A DNA stretch of 64,000 bases from Rhizobiaceae bacterium (GTDB taxonomy: Bacteria > Pseudomonadota > Alphaproteobacteria > Rhizobiales > Rhizobiaceae). Below the pieces are notes generated by a model. That model was not told the origin of the DNA and ran no database searches. It worked only from the letters and a program-made list of their open reading frames with translations. Positions 42,788 through 51,404 of the stretch are shown in pieces; position 1 is the stretch's first letter; every line of letters starts with the position of its first letter. Where the stretch lies: positions 496,001-560,000 of the forward strand of contig JAHBYU010000001.1 of NCBI GenBank assembly GCA_019635775.1, written 5' to 3'. Made by a program: the position numbers and the translations under genes.

Positions 42788-45349
42788 ATGGCAGAATTTC
42801 CGTCAAAGGCGAAGGTTGTCATCATCGGGCTGGGCGGCATCGTCGGCGCGTCGATCGCGCATCATCTGATCGAGCGCGGCTGGGACGACATCGTCGGTAT
42901 AGACAAATCCGGCATTCCCACCGACATCGGGTCGACGGCCCATGCCTCGGACTTCTGCTACACCACCAGCCACGACTATCTGTCTGTATGGACGACCCAG
43001 TATTCGATCGATTTCTACGAAAAGATGGGACATTACGCCCGCATAGGCGGGTTGGAGGTGGCGCGCACCGGACACGACAGCTGGATGGAGGAGATCAAGC
43101 GCAAGCTCTCTTCGGCCAAGGCGTTCGGCACACGCGCGCATTACGTTTCACCCGCTGAGATCAAGAAGCTTTTCCCGCTCATCGAGGAAGACAAGGTCAT
43201 GGGCGGGATGTTCGATCCCGATGCCGGCCTAGTTATCCCGCGTTCGCAGACCGTTGCCGGCAAGCTGGTTGATGCAGCGGAAAAGACCGGCAAGCTGCGC
43301 GCGTTCCCGAACACCGCTGCGAAGTCGCTGATCGTCGAGAACGGCCGCATCAAGGGTGTCGTGACGCACCGTGGCACCATCAAGGCCGACCACGTGATTG
43401 TGTGCGCAGGCATATGGGGACGTCTCATCGCGGAGATGGTTGGCGAGGATCTGCCCGTCATGCCGGTCGACCACCCGTTGACTTTCTTCGGACCGTTCAA
43501 CGAGTTCGCAGGGACTGGCAAGGAGATCGGCTACCCGCTGCTGCGAGATCAGGGCAATTCGGCCTACATGCGCGATACCGGGGACCCGAAGACCACCGAG
43601 GGCGGCCAGATCGAATGGGGCTACTACGAAACGGACAATCCGCGTCTGTGCCATCCGCGCGACATCCTCGAGAAGCACCAGGCGCGGCTGTCCCCTTCCC
43701 AGCGCGACCTGGACATGGAGCAGATCATCGAGCCGCTGGAGCGCGCCATCGAACTGACGCCGATTCTCGGCGAGATAGGCTACAACGAAAGCCACTCCTT
43801 CAACGGGCTCCTGCAAGTATCGGCAGCCGGCGGACCTTCATGCGGAGAGAGCCAGAAGGTGAGGGGGCTCTGGTACTGCGTCGCGATCTGGGTCAAGGAC
43901 GGTCCCGGCTACGGCAAGCTCATCGCCGACTGGATGACGGACGGCCGCACCGAGATCGACCACAACTCGATCGACTATTCCCGCTTCTACCAGCACCAGT
44001 TGGACGAAGCCTTCATCGAGGGGCGAACCCGCGAGGCGGCCCAGAAGATCTACTATCCGGCGGTACATCCCCGCGAGCCGTATGCGACGGGGCGCAACGT
44101 CAAGCGCTCGCCCTTCTATGAGCGTGAGAAGGAACTGGGCGGCTATTTCATGGAACTCGGCGGCTGGGAGCGCGCGCACGGCTATAAGGCCAACGAGCAT
44201 TTCCTTGAAAAATACGGCGATCGTGTTCCCGTGCGCGCCAACGAGTGGGATTCCAGGCATTTCTGGCGCGTTTCCAATGCCGAGCATCTGGCGATGAGCG
44301 AGGATTGCGGCATCGTGAACCTCTCGCATTTCTACATCTTCGATGTGGAAGGACCAGATCACGTCGAACTGATGGAATGGCTCTGCGCCGCCAAGATCGG
44401 CGGGGACGCCAATGTCGGCAAGGGCATCTACACCCACTTCCTGGACGATGAGGGAATGGTGCGCGCCGACCTGACGGTGATCCGCATGGCCGATCGATGC
44501 CGGGTCATCGACGGTGCGGACGCAGGCCCGCGGGATTTCAACTATGTGAAGCGCGTCGCGGCGGACAAGGGCTTCGACGTGACCGTCACCGACGTCAGCG
44601 AAAAATACGTCACAATCGGCATCTGGGGCCCGAATGCGCGTGAAACCTTGAAGAAGGTCGTCTCTGATCCCGCTGGCCTTGATCCCGAGAATTTTCCGTT
44701 TGCCGCGATCAAGCCGGTCGACATCGCCGGCAAGGCGGTCACGGCATTCCGCATCTCCTATGTCGGCGAGCAGGGTTGGGAACTGCACATGAAATACGAG
44801 GATGGCCTTGCCGTCTGGGATGCCCTGCGGGCAACAGGCGTCATGCCCTTCGGCGTCGAAACCTATGCGAACTCCCGCCGGATGGAAAAGAGCCTGCGCC
44901 TGCAGAACGCCGACCTGCTGACGCAATACAACCTGCTGGAGGCAGACCTGGCTCGGCCAAAGGTGAAGGACGCCGATTTCCGCGGCAAGGAAAAGCACCT
45001 CGAATACAAGGCTCGTGACCATCAGCCGGCTATGCTCTGCACGCTGGTGCTGCCCGATACGATCGACGCCGCCGGTGTGACACGTTACCCGGTCGGGGTG
45101 ATGCCCGTTATTGATCCGGCGACCGGGGAGACGCTTGTCGACGAGCTTGGCCGTCGATCCTACACGACCTCCGTTGCTTTCGGGCCGACGCTCGGCAAGA
45201 ACATCGCGCTTGCCTATCTGCCCCACGCCTATGCGCAGGAGGGGCGCAAGCTTGCCGTCGACTACTTCAATGAGACCTTCCCTGCCGAGGTTGTCGCGGT
45301 CGGATACCGTCCGCTCTACGATCCCGAAAACCTCAAGCCTCGAAGCTGA
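42788..45349 (+). CDS. Dimethylglycine/sarcosine-dehydrogenase-like FAD protein with GcvT domain (copy C)
   Basis: An 853-aa paralogue of copies A and B with DAO, FAO_M, GcvT and GcvT-C domains. It diverges at the flavin site: the Rossmann loop reads VIIGLGGIVGAS, one residue longer than in A and B, and the flavinylation motif is GSTAHASDF (H52) without the Trp seen in A and B (TWHAAG). Covalent FAD attachment is therefore uncertain and the substrate is probably different. It is preceded by a TGTCGCAAA motif at 42712. The GlxA regulator gene lies 0.9 kb downstream. Confidence 0.9.
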   Translation: MAEFPSKAKVVIIGLGGIVGASIAHHLIERGWDDIVGIDKSGIPTDIGSTAHASDFCYTTSHDYLSVWTTQYSIDFYEKMGHYARIGGLEVARTGHDSWMEEIKRKLSSAKAFGTRAHYVSPAEIKKLFPLIEEDKVMGGMFDPDAGLVIPRSQTVAGKLVDAAEKTGKLRAFPNTAAKSLIVENGRIKGVVTHRGTIKADHVIVCAGIWGRLIAEMVGEDLPVMPVDHPLTFFGPFNEFAGTGKEIGYPLLRDQGNSAYMRDTGDPKTTEGGQIEWGYYETDNPRLCHPRDILEKHQARLSPSQRDLDMEQIIEPLERAIELTPILGEIGYNESHSFNGLLQVSAAGGPSCGESQKVRGLWYCVAIWVKDGPGYGKLIADWMTDGRTEIDHNSIDYSRFYQHQLDEAFIEGRTREAAQKIYYPAVHPREPYATGRNVKRSPFYEREKELGGYFMELGGWERAHGYKANEHFLEKYGDRVPVRANEWDSRHFWRVSNAEHLAMSEDCGIVNLSHFYIFDVEGPDHVELMEWLCAAKIGGDANVGKGIYTHFLDDEGMVRADLTVIRMADRCRVIDGADAGPRDFNYVKRVAADKGFDVTVTDVSEKYVTIGIWGPNARETLKKVVSDPAGLDPENFPFAAIKPVDIAGKAVTAFRISYVGEQGWELHMKYEDGLAVWDALRATGVMPFGVETYANSRRMEKSLRLQNADLLTQYNLLEADLARPKVKDADFRGKEKHLEYKARDHQPAMLCTLVLPDTIDAAGVTRYPVGVMPVIDPATGETLVDELGRRSYTTSVAFGPTLGKNIALAYLPHAYAQEGRKLAVDYFNETFPAEVVAVGYRPLYDPENLKPRS

Positions 45350-45430
45350 TACCGACCAGGGACGGCTTCGGGCGTGGGATTCACACGATTGTGAGGCGCA
45401 AAAACAGCGAAGCAGGCGCACTATCGCAGC

Positions 45431-46261
45431 ATGCCACGCCTTACTCGCTTGCTGATCGCGGTGGCCGCCGCCCTGCACGTTTTACCGGTTTCGGCTGCCG
45501 AGCGGGTCGATGTCGAACTGGTGCTGGCAGTGGATGTGTCGCTGTCGATGTCGCCGATCGAACTCAAGATACAGCGCGACGGTTATGCGGCCGCCCTGAC
45601 GCACGAGCGCGTACTGCAGGCCATAGCTGAAGGCGCTTACGGCAAGATCGCTGTCACCTATTTCGAGTGGGCGGGCGTCAATACCCGGCATGTCATCGTG
45701 CCCTGGACCATCATCGCCAACAAGGCGGATGCAGAGCGCGTCGTGGCCCGGTTATCGGCACAGCCACCGAACAGCGCGAGGCGTACCTCGATTGCCTCGG
45801 CCCTTGAGTTCGGCGCGGACCTCTTCGCTGAAAGCGAGTTCATCGGGACCAAGCGGGTGATCGACATTTCGGGAGATGGCCCTAACAATCAGGGGGCGCC
45901 GGTCGAAACGGCGCGCGATGCGGTGGTTGAGCAGGGCATCGTCATCAACGGCCTTCCCCTGATGACGACCGGGGGCTTTGCCAGCACCTTCGACGTCGTC
46001 GACCTCGACCGGTACTACACTGATTGCGTCATAGGCGGCCCCGGCGCCTTCATGATCCCGGTGAACGACTGGTCGCAATTTCCCGAGGCGGTCCGTCGCA
46101 AGCTCGTACTGGAACTTGCCGACCAACGCTCACCCCTATGGCGGGCCGAGATGGCCGACGGGAAGCGGCCACTCGTTTTGGCGCAGGCCACTCCGGCTAC
46201 CGACTGCCTGGTGGGCGAAAAGATGTGGCGCGACCGAAGCTGGAACTGGGAGCAGAAGTAG
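45431..46261 (+). CDS. DUF1194 protein with von Willebrand A fold
   Basis: A 276-aa exported protein. Signal peptide (LTRLLIAVAAALHVLPVSA), then a vWA-like domain beginning VDVELVLAVDVSLSMSPIE, which contains a DxSxS MIDAS metal site, with IDISGDGPNNQG downstream. DUF1194 proteins are common in alphaproteobacteria and uncharacterised; periplasmic protein-protein interaction is likely. It converges with glxA (20 bases). Confidence 0.88.
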   Translation: MPRLTRLLIAVAAALHVLPVSAAERVDVELVLAVDVSLSMSPIELKIQRDGYAAALTHERVLQAIAEGAYGKIAVTYFEWAGVNTRHVIVPWTIIANKADAERVVARLSAQPPNSARRTSIASALEFGADLFAESEFIGTKRVIDISGDGPNNQGAPVETARDAVVEQGIVINGLPLMTTGGFASTFDVVDLDRYYTDCVIGGPGAFMIPVNDWSQFPEAVRRKLVLELADQRSPLWRAEMADGKRPLVLAQATPATDCLVGEKMWRDRSWNWEQK

Positions 46262-46281
46262 CGCCGTCAGAAGTAACGCCG

Positions 46282-47283
46282 TCAGGCCGCCAGCAACTGC
46301 TTGCGATCCAGCCGCTCCTGTTGCGGCGATCGGGCGTAGAGTTCGCGATAGCATTTGGAGAAATGCGAAGCGGATACGAAACCGCAGGCGACAGCCACTT
46401 CCACCACCGGCATCGACGATTGGACCAGCAGGTGGCGGGCGCGGTCGAGCCTGATTTCGAGATAGTAGCGCGCCGGCGATCTTCCCATTTCCCCCCGGAA
46501 CAGGCGTTCGATCTGTCTGCGGGACAGGCCAACGTCGTCGGCGATCTCGATAAGCGACATCGGTTCGGAAAGGTTCGCTTCCATGAGTTCGATGATGGAG
46601 AGAACCTTGGCGTTCTGGACTCCCAGACGCGCCCTCAGCGGCAGCCGCTGCCGGTCCGTAGGGCTGCGCACACGATCTGTCAAAACCTGTTCGCAGACGC
46701 GATTGACCAGGTTGTCGTCGTAGTCCTCGCCGATCAGCTTCAGCATCATGTCGAGCGCGGCGGTTCCACCTGCGCAGGTATAGATGTTCTGGTCGATCTC
46801 GAAGAGATCCGCGAAGACATTCGCCTTCGGGAACGCTTCCGAAAAGCCGGGCAGGTTTTCCCAATGAATGGCGCAGCGTTTGTTGGACAGCAATCCGGCA
46901 GCCGCCAGTATGTGCGCTCCGGTGCACAGGCCGCCCAGTGCGACACCGCGATTATACTCCTCTCGCAGCCAGGCGAAGGTCGTCTTGTTGTTGTATCTCT
47001 CGACGTTGAGGCCACTGCAAACGATCACCATGTCGGGCCTTTCCGGCCCCGCCATTTTGCGGCGCTCTTCTTCCAGCGAATCGTTTACGGCACATTCCAC
47101 GCCGTTCGAGGCTTTGACCGGTCGTCCGTCCATACTCGCCAGCCGCCATTTGTAGGCCTCATAGCCGAGCATCCTGTTGGCCATTCGCAACGGATCGAGG
47201 GCCGTCGCGAAGGCGATCATCGTGAAATCGGGAACAAGAAAGAAAACGAACGACCTTTTCGAAGGCAGTTTGGCGGCGCTCAA
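46282..47283 (-). CDS. GlxA-family AraC transcriptional regulator
   Basis: A 333-aa regulator with an N-terminal DJ-1/PfpI-like domain (about 10-185; GGLCTGAHILAAAGLL holds the elbow Cys) and a C-terminal AraC double helix-turn-helix (about 225-325; LIEIADDVGLSRRQIERLF and VAVACGFVSASHFSKCYREL). This is the GlxA/GbdR/CdhR architecture that controls betaine, carnitine and arginine catabolism in other proteobacteria. TTG 47283 is the start because GGAGAG lies upstream and an in-frame stop precedes it. Its upstream region carries a perfect dyad. It is the best candidate regulator of the betaine genes in the window. Confidence 0.9.
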   Translation of the reverse strand: MSAAKLPSKRSFVFFLVPDFTMIAFATALDPLRMANRMLGYEAYKWRLASMDGRPVKASNGVECAVNDSLEEERRKMAGPERPDMVIVCSGLNVERYNNKTTFAWLREEYNRGVALGGLCTGAHILAAAGLLSNKRCAIHWENLPGFSEAFPKANVFADLFEIDQNIYTCAGGTAALDMMLKLIGEDYDDNLVNRVCEQVLTDRVRSPTDRQRLPLRARLGVQNAKVLSIIELMEANLSEPMSLIEIADDVGLSRRQIERLFRGEMGRSPARYYLEIRLDRARHLLVQSSMPVVEVAVACGFVSASHFSKCYRELYARSPQQERLDRKQLLAA

Positions 47284-47389
47284 CAGTTCTCTCCATCAGC
47301 GTCATGACGCGAACAGAATGTCGCTATCAGCAAAGGGGCTCCGGAATCCCTTTGTTGTCAATGGGTCTGGACGCGCTTCGGAGGTTAAA

Positions 47390-47408
47390 TTTGCGACATG
47401 GTCGCAAA
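47390..47408. promoter_or_regulatory. Perfect dyad upstream of glxA
   Basis: TTTGCGAC (47390-47397), ATG, GTCGCAAA (47401-47408): perfect 8-base arms, about 107 bases before the GlxA start. The arm plus one base, TTTGCGACA, recurs upstream of mttB (57811) and, in complement, of flavoprotein copy C (42712). A copy differing at the last base lies at 57122. Confidence 0.55.
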
Positions 47409-47440
47409 CCGACAAGGTGTGAGGACCAGCGGGCAGCCAA

Positions 47441-47477
47441 AGAAAAACCGCCGCTGGCCGAAGCCGATGCGGCGGTT
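47441..47477 (-). terminator. Rho-independent terminator of the small basic gene
   Basis: Read on the minus strand, AACCGCCG (47477-47470) pairs with CGGCGGTT (47453-47446), followed by a run of T (GGTTTTTCTTT). It lies 45 bases after the stop of the 45-aa gene. A second, weaker inverted repeat (GCAGGCGAGC/GCTCGAGCCTGC, 47482-47510) sits between them. Confidence 0.65.
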
Positions 47478-47521
47478 GACTGCAGGCGAGCGTAAGAAGC
47501 TCGAGCCTGCGCTACAGTAAA

Positions 47522-47659
47522 TCAGACCAGCGTGCCGTAGCGTGTGCCGGCCATTGCGCCGGTCTGGCCAGGCATCGTGCGACCCAGCTTCTGACGCTCA
47601 AGCGCTGTGGTGAGGTTGACCGAGCGGTTTTTGCCGAACAGGCGGGAAAACAGTTTCAT
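47522..47659 (-). CDS. Small basic protein, 45 aa
   Basis: A short gene supported by a good binding site (GGAGAAG 5 bases before ATG 47659) and a minus-strand terminator downstream. The product MKLFSRLFGKNRSVNLTTAL... is basic and amphipathic at the N-terminus and ends GTRYGTLV. No family recognised; the N-terminal helix could associate with membrane. Confidence 0.55.
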   Translation of the reverse strand: MKLFSRLFGKNRSVNLTTALERQKLGRTMPGQTGAMAGTRYGTLV

Positions 47660-48014
47660 GACACTTCTCCATGCATCAAAGTTACACGGGGTGCCTTCGC
47701 AGATATTCTCAGGAGTGGGGCATCTCGTCGGATGACGCGGATATAGGCGCTCATTGCGGCGATTTAAGCGGCAAATGCGAAGCGACACGACGGAAAAACG
47801 ACATTCCTGTCTGTCCCACCAGCGGCTCGCGCTTTATTTCGTTTTATTTACAAATATTTGTATGGCGAAGCCATCGTTGTGCGGCTGGCTCATATGCGGC
47901 ATGCAACCACTGCATGATTAATCCGGCAGTCCCTTTGTCAAAAGGGCCTGCACGATGAAGAGATACACCGGCAGGCCCTGGGATTGCGCTACTCATGGTC
48001 ACTCGCTTTGCGCC
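47660..48014. other. Gap with a 14-base palindrome and a terminator
   Basis: No gene. The gap carries a perfect palindrome TACAAATATTTGTA (47849-47862) in AT-rich DNA, possibly an operator or promoter element for the 45-aa gene, and the terminator of the DUF1127 gene at 47943-47979. Confidence 0.5.
47939..47979 (-). terminator. Rho-independent terminator of the DUF1127 gene
   Basis: On the minus strand AGGGCCTGC (47979-47971) pairs with GCAGGCCCT (47951-47943), with a 19-base loop, and is followed by a short run of T (CCCTTTTGAC). It lies 36 bases after the DUF1127 stop. Confidence 0.7.
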
Positions 48015-48200
48015 TCATGCGTTGCCGGGCCATGATCCGACACCCCGGCGATAATAGACGTCCTTCTGGAAGGTGTCGGGCCAGCCGATGTCCTTCTGAA
48101 GTTCGATGGGCAGCGAACGGATCGTGCGCTCGGTCTGGTGGCGTACACGCGCTGCGCTGAACTCTTCCGCAATGCGCTGCAAGGTCGAGATAATGGACAT
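48015..48200 (-). CDS. DUF1127 domain protein
   Basis: A 61-aa Arg-rich small protein, typical in length for DUF1127. The conserved C-terminal part IRSLPIELQKDIGWPDTF is followed by VYYRRGVGSWPG. GAAGGAGA precedes the ATG. DUF1127 proteins in alphaproteobacteria are linked to phosphate, carbon and RNA turnover control. It is transcribed divergently from the LysR gene, which could control it. Confidence 0.85.
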   Translation of the reverse strand: MSIISTLQRIAEEFSAARVRHQTERTIRSLPIELQKDIGWPDTFQKDVYYRRGVGSWPGNA

Positions 48201-48419
48201 GACGGTCTCCTTCTTGGCTGGACTTCCCTTTCGGGTCGATCCGCGCTGTGGTGATATTCGGTTTCGGTTTCTGCTCTACTCCGCATCTAGTGTCGGCCTG
48301 TTTCGGTGCTGTTACCGGATGGCGACGCTTCGATGACATTGACTATCGGCAAATTCTCATGTTCAATCAAACGAAATGGAATGATGTTTTGGATCAGATA
48401 AATTGAAGGAACGGAAACC

Positions 48420-49322
48420 ATGAACGCCCCTCTCAATCATCCTCTGCCGTTGCTCGATCTTGACGTTCTGCGCACTTTCGTTGCCATCGCGGAAACTGGC
48501 AGCTTCACAACGGCTGCCACGTCGGTGTTCCGGACGCCTTCCGCGGTTTCGATGCAGATCAAGAAGCTTGAGGATGTTCTCGGCCGTTCCGTTTTCTCGC
48601 GGGACGCGCGTTCCGTCACCCTGACCGCCGATGGCGAGATGCTGCTTGGCTATGCGCGGCGCATGCTGGCGATCAACCGCGAGGCGGTATCAAAGTTCAT
48701 AATCCCCGACATTTCCGGGGTCGTGCGTATCGGTTCTCCAGATGATTATGGCGAACGTATACTGCCGCATGTCCTGAAGCGTTTCGCCCAGTCGCATCCG
48801 TCCATCGCCGTGGACGTTATCGTGGACCAGAGCATCAATCTTCGCCGCCGCATGGACGACCGGGAACTGGATCTTACGCTTGTTACCAAGTCCCCTAAAA
48901 ATCCCATGAACGGCGCGGAGGTCCTGCTGACCGAGCAGATCGTGTGGGCGGGTGCGAGAGGTGGCTGCGCTCACATGAAGGAGCCGCTGCCTGTGTCGAT
49001 CTGGGAGGAAGGCTGCGCTTGGCGGGCGGGAGCGATCGAGGCGCTTGGCCGAGAAGGGCGTAATTACCGCATCGCCTACATGAGCGCCCATGCCACCGGC
49101 CAGCGCTCGGCGATCATGGCAGACCTGGCCGTTGCGCCGCTTCCCAAATCATTCCTGAACAGCGAAATGGTCGAGCTTGGGGTCAAGGATGGATTGCCGG
49201 AGATGGGCACTTACAGCCTTGCCATGTTCGTGGCGCATGATGCCAGCGCGCCGGTCAAGGCGGCCGCCGACCACATTCGCGCGACGTTCGAGGTCTATAG
49301 CCAGACCGGCCGCTGGTTCTAG
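48420..49322 (+). CDS. LysR-family transcriptional regulator
   Basis: A 300-aa LTTR. The winged helix-turn-helix is at residues about 12-70 (DVLRTFVAIAETGSFTTAAT, RTPSAVSMQIKKLEDVLGR), and the effector domain at about 95-295. Its 3' end overlaps the stop of the corrinoid activator gene by 4 bases (convergent). The nearest divergent target is the DUF1127 gene. Confidence 0.92.
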   Translation: MNAPLNHPLPLLDLDVLRTFVAIAETGSFTTAATSVFRTPSAVSMQIKKLEDVLGRSVFSRDARSVTLTADGEMLLGYARRMLAINREAVSKFIIPDISGVVRIGSPDDYGERILPHVLKRFAQSHPSIAVDVIVDQSINLRRRMDDRELDLTLVTKSPKNPMNGAEVLLTEQIVWAGARGGCAHMKEPLPVSIWEEGCAWRAGAIEALGREGRNYRIAYMSAHATGQRSAIMADLAVAPLPKSFLNSEMVELGVKDGLPEMGTYSLAMFVAHDASAPVKAAADHIRATFEVYSQTGRWF

Positions 49323-51379
49323 TCCCGCGCCCGTCTGGCGGCGCGTTCCTCGCGCGAGCGCCTGCGGGGCGCTCCGTCGCCGCCTTCCGCCTCGGCCAGC
49401 ACCTTGCGGGCGGGCAGCGTCACTTCCGCTGACAGCTTCGGGAAGGCGTCGACCTTGTTGGGCAGCGCCATTGCGTTGATGAAAAGCTGTTGGAAGTCCG
49501 GTTCGAGCGCGGTCTCGATCTTCTCGATCTTTGACACTTCCTGCTCGATCTCGCGCCTATGCTCGCGGTTGAGCAACGCCATCAGCGCGCCAGTCCCTGC
49601 TGCATTGCCGACAGCCTTCACCTCAGTGAGGTCGCAGTCAGGGATCAGTCCGAGTACCATCGCGTATTTCGGGTCGATGAACGAACCGAACGCGCCTGCG
49701 AAGCGGATCGTGTCCACCTGGCTGACGCCCTGCTTGTCCATCAACAGCTTGATGCCTGCATAAAGTGCGGCTTTGGCGAGCTGGATCGCGCGGATGTCGT
49801 TCTGGGTCACCGATATGCGCGGTTCGCCGTCGCGCAGAAGGTAGGAGAAGGTACGGCCGTTGCTGAAGATCCTGGGCGAGCGCGAAGCTAGGTTCCCGTC
49901 GATCACCCCGTCCTCGGAGATAATCCCGGACAGGTACATCTCCGCGACGACCTCGATGATCGCCGAGCCGCAGATTCCTGTCACGCCGGTAGCTTTCGCG
50001 GCTTCCTCGAAGCCTTGCTCGTCCGACCATTTTTCGACGCCGATGACGCGGTATTTCGGCTCAAGCGTCACCGGATCGATGCGAACGCGCTCGATCGCGC
50101 CGGGTGCCGCGCGCTGGCCAGAAGAGATTTCCGCGCCCTCGAAGGCGGGCCCCGTCGGAGACGAAGCCGCCACCACGCGCTGGCGGTTGGCCAGCACGAT
50201 TTCCGCGTTGGTGCCGACATCGACCAGAAGCATCATCCGGTCCTGCCGGTAGGGGCCTTCCGCCAGGGTGGCCCCAGCCGCGTCCGCTCCAACATGGCCG
50301 GCTATGCACGGAAGCGTGTAGAGCCGTGCGCCGGGGCTGACCTCGATGCCGATCTCATGCGCCCAGAACTGCATCGATCCCGACACGGCCAGCGCGAACG
50401 GGGCTTGGCCCAGTTCAGTCGGATCTATGCCGAGAAACAGATGGTGCATGATCGGGTTTGCCACGAACACGCAGTCGAAAATGTCGTGCCGGTCTACCCC
50501 GCTTTCCACGCAGACCTTGCCGATCAGGTCGTTCACCGCGTCGCGCACGGCCTTGGTCATGGCCTGCTGGCCGTCCGGGTTCATCATCACGTAGGAGACA
50601 CGGCTCATCACGTCTTCGCCGAATCTTATCTGCGGGTTAGGTGCGCCGGCTGAAGCAACGATTCGGCCTGAAAGCAGCGAAACCAGATGCATGGCTATGG
50701 TGGTCGAGCCGATGTCGCAGGCGATGCCGTAGGCTTCGTTCTTCAGGCCGGGATATAGCGCGATGATGAAGGGGCGCGACGATTCCATGTCGCGATGGAT
50801 AGCTGCCGTGACTGCCCAGTTCTCCTTGCGCAGGATCTTCTGCACCTGCGGCACCAGGTATGGCGCGACCAGCAGGTCCTTCCAGCCCCAGTCTTTCGCA
50901 AGCATCACCTTGAGCCGATCCAGATCGCCGAGCGGCTTGTGCATGTCCGGCTCGTCGACCTCGACGTAGCACATCTGCACTGCCGCGTTGCGCTCGATCA
51001 CGCGATCGGTCGCTGCCTTGCGGATGGTCTGCGCGTTGATGACGGTGTCCTGCGGCACGTCCACCACCAGATCGCCCTGGATCGTGGCCGAGCAGGAGAG
51101 GCGGCGTCCGTCCGGCAGGCCCCGTACGCGCTCGTAGCGCTCTTCCTTTGGCCCCTTGGCGGAGATGTGGTCGAGTGACGAGACGATCTTGTGCTTTGCG
51201 AAATTGCCTTCCTGCACCTCGATCTGGCAGCGTCCGCAGGTGGCGCGCCCGCCGCACACGCTCTCCACATAGACGCCAAGCTGGCGCGCTGCATCGAGCA
51301 CAGGCGTACCGACCGGAAAGCGCCCGCGCTTGCCCGATGGCATGAACAGCACAAGGGGATCGGTGACGGGATTATCCAT
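49319..51379 (-). CDS. Reductive activator of corrinoid proteins (RACo/RamA-like, 2Fe-2S + ASKHA)
   Basis: A 686-aa protein with an N-terminal [2Fe-2S] ferredoxin domain (C42, C48, C51 in SVCGGRATCGRC, and C96 in RRLSCSATI), a linker, then an ASKHA-type ATPase domain (DUF4445) with IACDIGSTTIAMHLV, LLVDVGTNAEIVLANRQR and FAGAFGSFIDPKYAMVLGLI. Known RACo proteins use ATP to return oxidised Co(II) corrinoid to Co(I) in methyltransferase systems. The N-terminal 2Fe-2S plan matches RACo rather than archaeal RamA, which has two C-terminal 4Fe-4S clusters. It lies downstream of the pterin methyltransferase gene (25 bases), likely one transcript. Confidence 0.9.
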   Translation of the reverse strand: MDNPVTDPLVLFMPSGKRGRFPVGTPVLDAARQLGVYVESVCGGRATCGRCQIEVQEGNFAKHKIVSSLDHISAKGPKEERYERVRGLPDGRRLSCSATIQGDLVVDVPQDTVINAQTIRKAATDRVIERNAAVQMCYVEVDEPDMHKPLGDLDRLKVMLAKDWGWKDLLVAPYLVPQVQKILRKENWAVTAAIHRDMESSRPFIIALYPGLKNEAYGIACDIGSTTIAMHLVSLLSGRIVASAGAPNPQIRFGEDVMSRVSYVMMNPDGQQAMTKAVRDAVNDLIGKVCVESGVDRHDIFDCVFVANPIMHHLFLGIDPTELGQAPFALAVSGSMQFWAHEIGIEVSPGARLYTLPCIAGHVGADAAGATLAEGPYRQDRMMLLVDVGTNAEIVLANRQRVVAASSPTGPAFEGAEISSGQRAAPGAIERVRIDPVTLEPKYRVIGVEKWSDEQGFEEAAKATGVTGICGSAIIEVVAEMYLSGIISEDGVIDGNLASRSPRIFSNGRTFSYLLRDGEPRISVTQNDIRAIQLAKAALYAGIKLLMDKQGVSQVDTIRFAGAFGSFIDPKYAMVLGLIPDCDLTEVKAVGNAAGTGALMALLNREHRREIEQEVSKIEKIETALEPDFQQLFINAMALPNKVDAFPKLSAEVTLPARKVLAEAEGGDGAPRRRSREERAARRARD

Positions 51380-51404
51380 GACTATGCACTGCCGTAAGCG
51401 GTGG

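Noticed and set aside
43838..45478. A 546-codon open frame on the minus strand
   Set aside because: It is antisense to the third dimethylglycine-dehydrogenase-like gene, which has full domain matches. The antisense product has no family signature and reflects GC-rich codon bias.
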